49,381 nt of DNA. Origin: Verrucomicrobiaceae bacterium UBA2429 (GTDB lineage Bacteria > Verrucomicrobiota > Verrucomicrobiia > Verrucomicrobiales > Verrucomicrobiaceae). Shown here one piece after another: positions 17,290 through 30,400 of the stretch. The notes below the pieces were generated by a model that ran no database searches, was not told where the DNA came from, and saw nothing but the letters and a program-made list of their open reading frames with translations. The stretch spans positions 1 to 49,381 of the forward strand of contig DDQZ01000006.1 of assembly GCA_002343505.1 (NCBI GenBank). Direction: 5' to 3'. Position 1 is the stretch's first letter. Every line of letters starts with the position of its first letter. The position numbers were made by a program, and so were the translations under genes.

Positions 17290-18114
17290 ATGGGTCTCCT
17301 TTCCAGCAAAATTCCGGTTCGTCATGGCGCCCAGCAGCAGGGAATCCGCACGGCGTGCCAGATGGCGCGTGATATTTTGCTGAAAACCGCCGCGCAAGTC
17401 CGGCCCGGCATCACCACTGGCGAGGTGGACCGCTTCGCCGCCGCTGAGATGAGGGCGTACGGCTGCAAGAGCGCCTTTCTCGGCTACCGCAAATTCCCGG
17501 GCCACATCTGCATCTCAGTCAATGAGGAGGTCGTTCATGGCATTGGAGGTCCGCGCGTCATCCAGGATGGCGACGTGGTCAAAATTGATGTCGGCATCGA
17601 ATACCAGGGCTGGATCGGCGACAACGCCCTCACCGTGCCTGTCGGCAATGTCGCCAGAGAAACCCTGCATCTGCTCGCCGCCACCGAGGAGGCTCTTCAT
17701 GTCGCCATCAAACACGCGCGTGACGGATGGATGCTTGGCGACCTTTGCCACTCCGTCGAGGACCACGTCACCCGCTATGGCTACACCGTCGTCCGCGAGT
17801 TCGTCGGCCACGGAGTTGGACGGAAGCTTCACGAGGAGCCGCAGGTTCCGAATTATGGGGTCAAAGGAGCGCGCCCCAGGTTGAAGTCGGGCATGACTCT
17901 GGCCATCGAGCCGATGATCAACTTCGGCACGGAAAAAACGCGTGTCCTGTCGGACAAATGGACCGTCATCACCCTCGACCGCAAGCCCAGCGCCCACTAC
18001 GAGCATGTCGTTCTTATCACGGAAAAAGATCCCGAGGTGCTCACCATGCGCAAACGCATGTTTCCGAAAGGCGTGGAGGATTTGACTCCCCTGCCGGTTG
18101 AGTCCCTCGCCTGA
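17290..18114 (+). CDS. map: Methionine aminopeptidase, type I
   Basis: Removes the initiator Met from nascent proteins. The five metal ligands are all present: Asp100 (KIDVG), Asp111 (IGDNA), His174 (GHGVG), Glu207 (IEPM) and Glu238 (YEHVV); the substrate-contacting His83 (VHGIG) is kept as well. Length 274 aa is normal for type I. It begins 9 bases after secY. It closes the cluster here: adk, infA, rpmJ, rpsM, rpsK, rpsD, rpoA and rplQ are not found downstream. Confidence 0.97.
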   Translation: MGLLSSKIPVRHGAQQQGIRTACQMARDILLKTAAQVRPGITTGEVDRFAAAEMRAYGCKSAFLGYRKFPGHICISVNEEVVHGIGGPRVIQDGDVVKIDVGIEYQGWIGDNALTVPVGNVARETLHLLAATEEALHVAIKHARDGWMLGDLCHSVEDHVTRYGYTVVREFVGHGVGRKLHEEPQVPNYGVKGARPRLKSGMTLAIEPMINFGTEKTRVLSDKWTVITLDRKPSAHYEHVVLITEKDPEVLTMRKRMFPKGVEDLTPLPVESLA

Positions 18115-18442
18115 GGGCCGCGCTTTAATTCGAGCTGAAAAATGCCGGTTCTAAAGATTTCGAACCAATGAACTAAAGAAGTGACAAATTGAACAGCAAA
18201 GAAGACGGAATCCGAGTCCAAGTAGATTTCATGTCACAAAACGAAAAAAATTATCTTTTCGCGCCTCATCCTTTGTGATTGAAATGAAAAAATGACGATT
18301 AAATCGCGAAAATATCAATCCGACCCGCAAAGCCTGAGTCCGCCAATTCAATCGGAATAGGAGGAGCCAACCGATGACGATTCGCTTTTAACGACACACC
18401 ATTTTCCAAAGCATTTTCTAACTACAACCTGCCATTCCAACC
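18115..18442 (+). promoter_or_regulatory. A+T-rich leader of the giant PEP-CTERM gene
   Basis: This 328-base gap is far richer in A+T than everything around it and is the only plausible promoter region for the 12.8-kb gene that follows. It contains an imperfect hairpin at 18147-18166 (GGTTC and GAACC), the sequence ATGACGATT twice (18292-18300 and 18374-18382), and a perfect AGGAGG at 18359-18364. I could not assign a confident sigma-70 -35/-10 pair; TTGAAA at 18279-18284 is the best -35-like hexamer but lacks a well-spaced partner. Confidence 0.55.
18374..18391 (+). CDS. Candidate leader minicistron MTIRF
   Basis: ATG ACG ATT CGC TTT TAA is preceded by AGGAGG (18359-18364) with a 9-base spacer, exactly the arrangement seen before rplD. 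The stop is 51 bases before the giant gene's ATG, which itself has no Shine-Dalgarno. A related 22-codon frame starting with the same ATGACGATT occupies 18292-18360 and ends in the TAG next to this site. Translation of such a short frame is possible but unproven; it could also be a stand-by ribosome site for the large gene. Confidence 0.35.
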   Translation: MTIRF

Positions 18443-21400
18443 ATGAAAGCACGCCAGAAAGCCAGCCGCAGTCTAAAGATTCTCCGAGCGATGGGGCTCA
18501 TTTCACTGCTCCCAGCCGCCGCCAGCGCCCAGTCGCTGTGGCTTCCATTTTCAGGAGGAGTTTATTCTTGGGCGGACACCGCCAATTGGAGCACCGGCTT
18601 GGTCCCGTCCGGCGCGGGTGAGTCGGTTTCCTTTGGCACGATTCATCAGAGCCAGACCATCACTCTCGATGCCAACCGCACGCTCGGTCTCTTGTCATTT
18701 TCCAATAGCTCGCGTGACTTCATGATTTCCGGCAGCCAGTTGATCCTCGACAACAACGGTCTCGGCTCGGTAATAAGCAGCAGCGGCATCGCCACCAACC
18801 TTATCACCTCGGCCGTCGTCCTGGCTGACGATGGTGGCAACACCTTCAACATCACGGATGGACGCGTCGTTGTCACCGGCGTCATCAGCGGTAGTAATGA
18901 ACTCATTAAAACCGGCAACGGAACCCTCGTTCTGAGCCCTTCTGCGTCCAACACTTACACGGGTGTGACGACACTCAATGCCGGCATCACCCTTGCCCTG
19001 CCGCAGGGAAACACGCTCAATATTCTCGGTGCCACAGCCGCAGGCCAGCACACCGTCATCAATGCCGGCGGCACCTTCGCCACAACCAATGATCTCGACA
19101 ATGCCACCGCAGGACTTCAGACCACCGGCGGCTGGGGCACGGTCAGCGAACCCTTCACCATCAATGGCAACGGCCACCTTGGCATGGGCGCTTTGCGCAA
19201 GATGACCGGTCGCGAGCAGGATACCCTTGGCGGCGCCATCACCATGGGCAGCGCCGCCCGCGTGCATGCTGACTACGGTACACTGGCCTTGTCGGGAGCT
19301 TTAAATGTTGCCTTCGATCTCTCGGTCAACGGCGCGGGTTTTGTCAATATCACCGGTGCCATGACAGGCGCCAACGCCATCAACAAAACTGGCATTGGCG
19401 GCATGCAATTGTCCAATATCACTGCGGGCCAGACCTACTCGGGTACAATCAATGTCAATCTGGGGGAATTACGTTCGAATACCGGAGTGGCTGACGCGGC
19501 ATTGAATCCGTATGCGGACATCACCGCTTTGAATCTTCGCAATTCCGCCCTTCGCATGAATTTCGGCAATACTGCGGGAACCGCCAATGACGGGCCGAAC
19601 AGCCGCTTCTCCACCACCGCCCCCATCTCCATGCGTGCCAGCTACATCTATCTGGACAACGCCTCCTTCAGCGGCACCTCCACCACATTCTTCGACTATG
19701 CCGTCGCTCAGGCATTCGGCACCACCACACTTGAGAGCGGCGGCAACAAATTCACCGTTCGCTCCGCGGATGCCGGCACCATCACCCTCACCTTTGCCGA
19801 CCTTGTTCGTTCCAATCCAGGCACCATGCTGGAGTTGCAGATAGACAATCTCGTCGGCGGTGCGACAGCCAACTGGGGCGCGTCCGCCAAGCATCGAATC
19901 ATCAACTCGGCCCTGGAGGCAGGCCCCACGGCGGTGCCATTCGTCGGCGGCTGGGCTTATTACGGCGCGGAGTTCCTTAAATACGTTCCGGTCGCCAGCG
20001 CCGGCCACGGCTACCGTCAGTTGGAAGCCGCCGATCAGGCCGTGGACACCGCTGAGGGCACCTGGGCATCGGGTCAGAACATCCGCATCACGAGCGGCAA
20101 CCGTGCCCTCCCGCTCGGCACCACCACGGTTCAATCCCTCAACATCCCCTCCACCACCGCGCGCACGCTTTCCGGCGCCGCTGGCTCCACTCTTGTCATT
20201 GAGTCGGGCGGCATCATCACGGGAGGGGGCGTGACCCACACCATCAGTGTGCCAAATCTCACTGCCGGCGCGGGTGACAATTATCACCTGAATCTCATCA
20301 CTTGGAACTCGAACACCATTCGTTCCTCCATTGTGGACAATGGAGGCAATCCCGTCTCCCTCGTCAAGGCAGGCGGCAACACCACCTCCTTCCTCTCCAA
20401 CAACACCTACACAGGCAGCACCATCCTCGTCGAGGGCATGTTCCGTGACATCATTGGCGCGCGCAACATCACCGCGCTGGGTGGTGGCAACCTCAACATG
20501 GTGGGCGATGCCGACTCCCAGGGAACCTACGAGACCGACCGTCATTTCACCCGCGCTCTCGGCGCGGGTGTCGGCGAGGTGCAGTTCACGGGCGGCGGCG
20601 GCTTTGGCGGCGGCAGCGTCGGTTTTTCAGCCTATGGCGCGCCTATCAATGTCAACTTTGGCGGTGCTGGAGACGAGATCACCTGGGGGAGCACCCACTT
20701 CAATCCCGGCATTTTCACTCTCAACGGCGGCAACGGCACCCATGTCGTCACCCTCGTCAATGACCTCAACCTCGGTGGAGAGCAGCGTGTCATACGCCTG
20801 GACGGCAGCGCCTCCGGCGGCAACCGCCAGGTGCTTGGGACCATCAGCGGAGACGTCACCAATGGCGGCATCGTCCGGCGTGGTGGTGGCGTGCTTTTCT
20901 TTGATGACGCCAAGAGTTACACCGGCGGCACTGTCATCCAGGAAGGCGAGCTTTGGCTGCGCAATGGCACCGGCACCGCCGGAGCCAACGTCAGCGGCAA
21001 CGACATCATGATCGGTGCCGCTTCCCGCCTGAAGATTGACGATCCCGCCTCCATCGGCTCCCGGCAGTGGATTGTCATGCAAAATCAGGATGACAACAAC
21101 GCCTCCGCCATCGCCTTCGGTCCGGGATACGGTGACGGCTCCAAAATTGCCTTCCACAGCCGTGTTGGAGCCAATAGCGCCAGCGTGCCACAGACCGGAG
21201 CGTATGACATTTTTCTTGCCAACCAGCAGACGGGCAATGACCGCCGCAACCGCGTGGCGGTGCAGATCAGCGGTAATCACGACTTCTCCACGGATGTCCT
21301 CGGCCAGATCAAGACGGTGGCCCCCGATGTCGAGGCATGGCTGGGCGCGGACACCGCCAACGGCACCTACACCGGCACAACCCTCACCGCCACCGGGCGC

Positions 21401-24400
21401 ACCAAGACTGGCGGCAATCAGGCTTTCCGCCTCGGCACGGGGGGCGGCGTGCTTACCATCGCCAACGAAAATGTTTTGAGTGGCGCGTTTCCCCTGATCG
21501 TCGGCGCCGAGGACCAAACCGGACGCGTCAACATTGGCGGCCAGGTTTACTTGCCCAAGGCGCAGAATTACAGCGGCACATTGACCGCCACCATCGGCAC
21601 CGCCGTCACCTACGGCACCCACATCGGCTCCGGCGGTGTCTTGATTGTGGGCCAAAACGGCGCGCTCAACACCGCCAACAACACCATCCTGATCCGGTCT
21701 GCGGAACTGCGGCTCAACATCAGCACGGAGAACTCTTTCCTTGGCGGCGTGGACACGCAGTATGCGGCACGCAATATTGATGTGCGCAGCGGCACGACCA
21801 CCCTGCGCACGATCCCTATCTCCGGCGGCAGCAACAGCGTCCTGAAACTGAACAACTTCACCATGCGCATGGATGACGCCGACCGCACCTTCCAGGCCCT
21901 GACCATCGGCACCCACTATACCGCCACGCACTTTGACGGCACGGCGGAGCTTCAAAACGGAACAACCGCCCGCCAGGCGATCCTAAACGTCGGAGCCGAC
22001 AACAGCTACCAGTCCGGTGTCGGTCTCCTCGTTTTCAATAATGTGATCAGTCAGACGGGCACGGGCGCTGTCCATATTCTCAAACAGCTTGGCGGTCCGC
22101 TGATCCTCAATGCCGACAATACCTACAACGGCGAAACCCGGATCAACCAGGGCCGTCTCGTGCTCGGTCATGAAGGCGCCGCAGGCAACGCCGGCTCCCA
22201 GATTGTGATGCAGAACAATAGCGACCGCCGGGCGGATGTCGAGATCCGCCTCGACGGTGCCGGCCCTTTCACCATCAACAACACCATCAGAACCACTGGG
22301 GGCAACGACAACTCAACAAAAGTCATCACTGTCGGATCTTACGATGGCAGCAGCGTGGACAAGGAAGTTCGCATCACCAGCCTCGTCAGCAATGCGGGGG
22401 GGGCTGCCACGACCGGTAATACCGCCTCGGGTCTCTGGTTCGACGGTTTCGGCGGTTACCGCACCACCATCACGGGCGCCACCACTTTGACCCGCACTCT
22501 GACCGACTTCCGCACCCGCGGCGCGTTGCTGACGCTTGAGGGCGTCGTCGACGGAGCCGGGGCCTTGCACAAACTTGAGCAGGGCACGCTCGTCCTTTCC
22601 AACAACAACACCTATACCGGCGCCACCAACATCTACAACGGCTACGTCGTCGCCGCTCATGACAACGCTTTTGGCGGAGCCGTGAGCGCGATCACATTCA
22701 ACGGTGGCAGCTTCGCCCAGGTGCTCGCCTCGGGCACCCGCACCATCAGCCGGGATTTCACCAACAGCGCCACCGGCAGCACCCAGACCATCGGCGGTCT
22801 GGACGCTGGAGCCAAGACCTTCAGCGGAGCCATGACACTGACCAGGGGCGTTAACGTGTCTTCGACCGGCGGCGATGTCACCTTCAGCGGTGTGCTTAGC
22901 GCGGCGGGTGGTGTCAACAAAGTTGGCACTGGACTCGTGGTTCTTTCAAATGCCAACACCTACGCGGGTGGCACCACCGTCAGCAACGGTACCCTTGCCG
23001 GCATCGCCCAGAGCTCCGGCAGTCCGTTTGGCGCGGGTGCGTTCACCGTCACGGATGGCAATTTGATCGTCCAGGGCATTGCGGGCGCGACCAACACCAC
23101 GACCACGGGCGCACTGACAGTCAATGGCGGCAACGCCACAGTCGCCGTCAACGCGCCGGCGGGTAACACGCAGTTCACCCTTGGCTCGCTGACGCGCTCC
23201 GGCAACAGCACTCTTATCTTCAAAGGCGGCAGCACCAATATCGGCGCGCCAACCAGCGAGATCATCTCTTTCACCTCCGGGCCCGCGCTCACCAATGGCA
23301 TCATCGGCGCATGGGCGGTGATTGGCGGCCCTGGCACGGGTGACAACTCCGCTCATTACGCGGGCTTCTCGGGTGGCAATGTCGTCACCGCCACTTATTC
23401 CGGCACTGGAGACCTGGACGGACTCACTGGCTCCAGCGACGTTTGGGACGCGGGCGCCACGGCCAGCACGTTGACTGCGAACCGCAGCGGTTACGCCTTT
23501 CGTACTGCGGCGAATGTCGCCCTGGGCACCAACACCTTGAGCCTCGGAAATGGCGGCCAGGCTGGCATCATCCTTAATAACGGAGCGGACATCTCCGGGG
23601 GTTCCATCGCCCTCGGCACCAATGCGCTCAGCATTTACACAGACAATGCCGCAGTTTCCAGCATCAGTTCGGCGATCAGCAACTTCCGCGACAATCTTAA
23701 CAACACCCTGGGTTCGGGAGATCCTGTCGCTCCCTCCGCTGCCGCGCTCATCAAATTCGGCCCCGGCACTTTGGAGCTTTCCGGCGCGAACACCTTCCAG
23801 GGCAATGTCCAGGTCAACCAGGGCACTCTCAGCCTCACGGCTCCGAATGTCATCCCCAGCTTCACCAACCTGAGCGCCCAAACAGCCTCCATCGTCACCA
23901 TCCGTCCCGGCGCCACCGTGGCTCTCAATGGCAACGACCAGGAATTTGGCAACCTGACTGGCTCCGTGGTGGTCAGCCCGGTGCTCAACACAGCGGGCGT
24001 GCTCAATCTCGATTCCGCCACGCTCACCGTGGGCCGCCAGGGCAGTAATGCTTTGTTCTCAGGCCAGATCATCGGTGATGCCAGTTCGAAGCTGGTCAAA
24101 ATCGGTGGCGGCCGCCTCACCCTAGACAATTGGGACCCTGCCATGCCGAACTCCCTCGGCACGCTGGAGATTCTCCAGGGCGTCGTCCAGTCCCGCCTCA
24201 ACGACAACTCCTGGGCGCAGCCCATCGGGTTCGCCAACTCCATCCCCAGCTCGACCGAAATCCTCCTGCGCGGCGGTGAGTTTGAGGCCTATGTGAACGG
24301 CGACAACGTCAGCAACTTCCAGTTCATCCCGATGGGCCATAGCTTCACGGCGCGTGACGGCAACTCGGTCCTTGACACCAACCGCTGGCAGGGAGGCGCG

Positions 24401-27400
24401 GCCAACAAGATCATCGGCTTCAACAACCTGACGGTTGACAAGAACATCCTCACCATCACCGGCGGCAATGCCATCTATCCGCGTTTTGACGGCACTTTCA
24501 CCATGACTGCGAACGCACGTCTCCAGGTTGACGCGCCGGTCATGCTTAACGGCACAATCACCGGCCATTACACGCTTACAAAGACGGGCGGCAGCAATTT
24601 GGAAATCGGTGGCGACAACAGTGCCTGGAACGGCGGCACGACCCTACACGATGGCGTGCTGCTTTTCGGCACCCGTACTCCCGAGGTGGCCGAGCGCTAC
24701 ATGGCCGGCACCAACCTCTTCTCCTACAGCGCCACGGCAAACCTCGGAACGGGGGACATTACCGTCAATCGCGGGACTCTCATTCGCATCAACGCGCCTT
24801 CCAACATCCTCAAGGATGACGGGCAGCGGGTTCTGCTCTTCGGCGACGCGCGCAACACGTTGCCGCGCGTGGACATCAGCGTGGACGCGCCTTTGACCGA
24901 CTACTCTCTGCGTTCCACCGGCAACGGTGCCCTGACCATCGGCATGAGGGACGGCATGTACAGCCAGGCGCTGGATCTTTCCCTGATTGGGAACGGCAAG
25001 TGGCTGCTGGGCGCGTGGGAAACGACGTGGTACACACCCGAGACACTTCAAGCCGGTGTTGACAATGCTTTCCGTTTTGGCGGAGCCAATGGCGTCTTCT
25101 CTGTCACCACTTCGGGATCTCTTTCAGGACCGTTCAGCCTTGAAGTTGGCGCGGACATGCTGCCGAATGGATTCGCCATCACAAATGGCAACGGGCAGCT
25201 CCGCCTGTATGGAGATCAAAGCTATACAGGCAACACCATCATTCGCCGCAACCGCGAAGGTGGCTCAGTCCAGAATTTCCTGGACATCTCCGGCTCCAGC
25301 CAGTCGCCAGTGTTTGATGTTTATGGGCGCCTCATGGCCCGTGGAGCCGGTCGTTTCACCAATCCTGACGGAACCCAGAAAAACACCGTCAACCTTTATC
25401 CGGGATCCATTCTGCGCCTGGACTACAGCATGGATGTCGCGGACCATCAGACCATCAACCGCCTGGCCAATTCCAACCTGGGCTTGGCGATTCACGAAAA
25501 CAAATGGGGTGATACCGAGGAAATGCTGCTGAATGGAGCTACACTCAATCTGGTTTCCTCCAGCGGGCGTGTGAATCGTGAAGTTATCGGTGTTCTCGAG
25601 GTCAGGGGCGGGGCTGCGCTACTTCTTGAACGCAACACCACCAATGGCCAGATCATTCTGGAGACTCCCAGTATCACCCGCACCGGACAGGCCACATTCG
25701 ACGTGCGTGAAAATGCCGACGAACTGGGTCGTGTGGACCTGCAAAGCCAGAAGTTCTTCATCAACAACGGCAGCGGCATGGAGGACGCCCAGGGGCTGCT
25801 GCCTGTGTGGATGATCAACCCGACCCGTAACACCTTCCTCACTTACAACGATGATCTTGGGGTGCAAAACGCCGCTTTTACCAGCAGCACCACAGCCGCG
25901 GGCACTGGAGCTACCTTCCTTGGCGGGCTCACCAGCGCCTCGGTGGCCAGCTACGGTGTGGGCGTTGGTGATGCCACTCTGACCGGCACAATTGATGTCC
26001 ATGCGCTTCGCATAAGTCACGAGGCGGCCAGCAACGACACGGTCCTGACCGGTGGTCAGATCAACATCCATAGCGGCGGGCTCATCGTGGACAACCGTGA
26101 CAATGCGCGGGTGAACTTCGACACCACCGCAGTCTATTTCGGCGACGGCGTGACACCGGGGGAAGGCATCATCTACTCCGACCAGAACAACATCACCACC
26201 CGCATGGGCGGAGTGGTCACTGCGGATGACCTGACCATGCATGGCGCGGGCAACCTCCAGCTCACCAACACGGCCAATGTCATCACCGGCAACATCCAGA
26301 TGAACGGTGGACGCCTGTTCCTTGACGGCGTGGGCACGGCCGGAACGAACACAACCATCACCCTCAGCGGCAACTACCTTCAGAACAACGACGGCAACCA
26401 GATGCCGGAACTGTACCTGCGCACGCTCAATGCCACGGCCACCTGGACCAACGGCATCGTCGTGGCGGAGAATGTTCCTTATGTGCGTGTGCTGGGTCAG
26501 TCCCTGGACGGCACTTCCCTGACCACCGTCCGTAACCAGACCATTCCTAGTTTGATGGTCGAGGGCACAAGCACGCTGCAAGGCACGACCTTCATCTTTG
26601 GCACGACCAGCAACTCGAACAACGCCAACAACTACAGCCTCATTGTCAGCGGGGCGACCACGCTGGGCGGCACAGCCCCTATCGGCTTCCGCATTGAGCG
26701 TGGCGGCACCAACGTTCAGGGTGGTGGTGGTTTCATGACGCTTGCGGGAGCCGTGACCGGCACCGCTCCCATCGTCAAATCAGGTGACGGCTACCTTGTG
26801 CTCCAGGCCAGCAACGGAGCCACATTGGGCAGCCCGGTCACATTGAACCGCGGCATTATCCGCGGCCAGGGCAACAACGCCAACAACTTCTTCGGCACGG
26901 GGGATTACACCCTGAACTTCGGCACGATTGAGATCCTGCATGACGGCGCTGGCTCCTATTTCAACTCGACCGGCCAGGACATCTTTGTCAACGGAGCGGT
27001 GAGCATCAACTCCAACCGTAACGGCGGCAGCGCCGCGGCCAACTACACCATCGGCCTCAACAATGGCGGCAACACCCTCGTTACCGCCAACGGCGCGCAT
27101 CTGCGTTTCAGTGCCGCGTCCTTCGGTGACGACTTTATCCTGGAAAGCAGGCTGATCGTCAACGACAGCGCCAGCATCTACCAGGACAACAACGAGATTT
27201 TCCTGAACGACCAGCTTGCGGGTGGTGGCCGCCTGACCCGCACGGGCATCTGGCACATGTACTTCAACAATCCTGCCGCCAACGTGGACTGGACCGGAAC
27301 CCTGGACCTGCAGGCCGGCACCGTGCGTGTCCTTCAGGACGCGGCGACCCTTGGAGGAGTCGGCAGCTCCATCATTCTCAATCCTGCCGCCCAACTCAGC

Positions 27401-30400
27401 GTGCGGTCCGTGGCAAACCTGGGTACTGGTAATGGCATCAGCGAACTGCGCACCACCAGCATCACCAGCATGCCGGTGCTCGGCATCGGACTGGCGGCGA
27501 ACTTCGCCTCCGTCCGCGCACACTACGATGGCTTGACTGCAATAGGCACACGCAACGGGGTTCTGGCACTCGATGGCAGCATCACAGTTGCAGTGGACCC
27601 CGACATGGCCAATTTCCAGAACGGCAATTGGTTCTTTGGTGGTGCCACCGGGAGCGGCACTCTGAGCGCGAACTCTGTCGCTCCCTGGGGGCCTGGAGGG
27701 AACAAGTTCCTCATCGGCGGCGGTAGCGGCACCATCACGCTGAACCCTGCGACCGCTGGAGCGCAGTTTGCCGCCACAGTTGAGGTTGAAACTAGCAATC
27801 AGATGATCATCGGCGCTGCTGACACGGTGTTCGGGCATGGCACCGTCACCTTTGGATCCAACAGCAACAACACCTATGAGGGAGGCACTTTGGTTACTCG
27901 CAGCCGCAACATGGACGGCGGTTACCGCGCCATGTCGGTCAGCATCCAGGCCGGCAGAGCCACGGACACCACCTTCCGCACGCCGCTGGGCAGTGGAACG
28001 GTGGATGTGTTCGGTGAAATCCGCATCGAGCAAGCCAACGGCACCGCGCGCAACGCCGCAGATGCCAACGCCAACACCTGGGTTTTCCATCCCGGCAGCC
28101 GCATCCGTTTTGACAATGACGCGCCTTTCTCCACCGCAGGCACCGAAGGACGCTGGGCGGACAATGTCGCCATCGCGCTGAACGCGACTGTTCTGGAGAT
28201 GTACGGCGATGGAGCCACCCACCCATACAACACCGAAACTGTCGGGGCCATCTCGGTGGAGGGCGGCTCCGAGGTCGTCGTGCGCCGTCGCGGAGCCTTC
28301 CTCGCAGAGATCATCGCCTCCGGCAATCTGACCCGAGTGGGCACAGGCACCCTGATGCTGACCGGCATGGACACCAACACCAACACGGTGACGGGACTGG
28401 GATCAAACGCCGCTACGACAGCCATGCGTTTCAAAGTGGCCAACGGCGCTTCATTGATGAACAACAATATGGTGGATCCCTGGATCACCGATCGTGTGGG
28501 CAATCAATTCCTCAAATACACAGATGACGGCTTCGCGCCTATCACGCTTGGCGGATCTCCGGCAAACTACCTGGACATCGTCAACGCGGCTGCCACCACC
28601 CTGACAGCGGGTGGCAATATCCCGCTGAATGACGGCACGGAAATCCTCAGCGCAACCGGCACCTCCAACTACACCCTGGCCACCGACCTGAACCTCTATG
28701 CGATGCGTTTGGCGCGCGATATCAATGTGGCGGCCAACGGCACGGCCAACAACATCTTCATCCGCAGCGGCGGTCTCATCCAGGTGGCCAACACGCCCAC
28801 CATCAATGCCAGTCTGTTCTTCGGTCCCGACGCCCTCGCGGACGGCACCAACACGGGTGACGCGCTGATCTGGGCCTCCAACAACGTCCTCCAGATCAAC
28901 GGCAAAATCCATGCCACCAATGTCATCAAATCCGGCACCTCCGAGCTCTACATCCGCAGCGCCCAGCCGCAGTTCACTGGCGATTGGGTGGTCAATGGCG
29001 GTCGCATCCGCTTCCTGACACCCGGTGCCCAGGGCGGCGGCGAGGTCATCCTTAACGGCAGCCGAATGAACGACCGCGACAGCACCTACAACATCACAGA
29101 GGTGCTCTACGGCTTCAACAGCGGCAGCCCCGATCTCTTCGACTGGAACGGCGGCAAGATCACTGCCTATGACCATAACCGCGTCTTTGCCAACACCGCC
29201 AGCGACCGCCTGCAGCAGCTCCCCGCCATGGACCTGCGCACCACCAACGCGGTGGCCGGCACGGGCCAGGCCGGTTTGTTGTATTATCAAGTGGACGGGG
29301 CGCGCACAACCGTGCGCACCGGAGTCGTCACCCTCTTTGACCACTATCAGATTCATGTGGAGTCCGGCACATATAGCACTGGTTCTACTGCGGGTGTGCA
29401 GTTTGGTTCCGGCACAGGAGCGGGCGGTTTGAATAATGGCGGCCTGTTTGACCTGCGCAAAGTGGGTGACGGTGTGCTGATCCTTGGTGACAACAGCGCC
29501 AGCTTCACCGGCAACCGCAGCATCATCATCGGCGAGGGCGCGGTGCGCGTGCTGCATGGCGGCGCCTTCGGTGGAGCAGGCAATACGGGCAACATCGAGC
29601 AGGGCGGCGCGTTGGAAATCGCCGTCGCCGGCTGGTCCCCCGCCGCCACTCTTGTGCAACAGCCTGGATCAGCCGAGCGCTGGGCTGTTAATGGCGCGCG
29701 TGCTGGTGATGTCACGATGGCTCCGGGAGTGCATCTCCAAATCATGCACAACCAGACCGGCACTCAGACTGTGACCATGGACGGAGGCTCCATCATGGGC
29801 TACCTGCCGCGTGATTGGGACCATGTGTCTGTCATTCACCGCCTGGGATCCGGTGTCACGATCAACCTGGCTTCCGACTCCTATCTCGGCCAGCCCTACG
29901 TTGCCTCCAACAACTCCTTTTGGGACACGGCGCGCATTTATGACCTCGGCAAATTCAATCAGACCAATCTCAACAACCCGCTCGATCAGGGCCTGCGTGG
30001 CAGCTACCTGCAGATTGACGGTGTCATCACAGGCCCGGGCGGCCTGACCAAGCTGGGACAGGACATGATCGTGCTCAATGGCGCCAATACCTATGAGGGG
30101 GCGACGATCGTTGAAAACGGCATCCTGCAAATCGGCCGGAACAACGCTCTGCCGGTGGGCACCGACCTGAGCACGGAAACCAGCAGCGGCATGTTCGACC
30201 TCAACGGCTACAATCAGACGGTGGCCTCGCTCTCCGGCGACCACGGCAGCGTCAACAACGGCGCCTTTGACTTGAACACCCTCACCCTCAACCAGAGCGC
30301 CAGCACCACCTACGGCGGCCAGATCAACGGCAACGTCAGCGTGGTGAAGGACAACACCGGCAGCCTGACGCTGACCAGCGTCAACGGCATGAGGGGCGAC

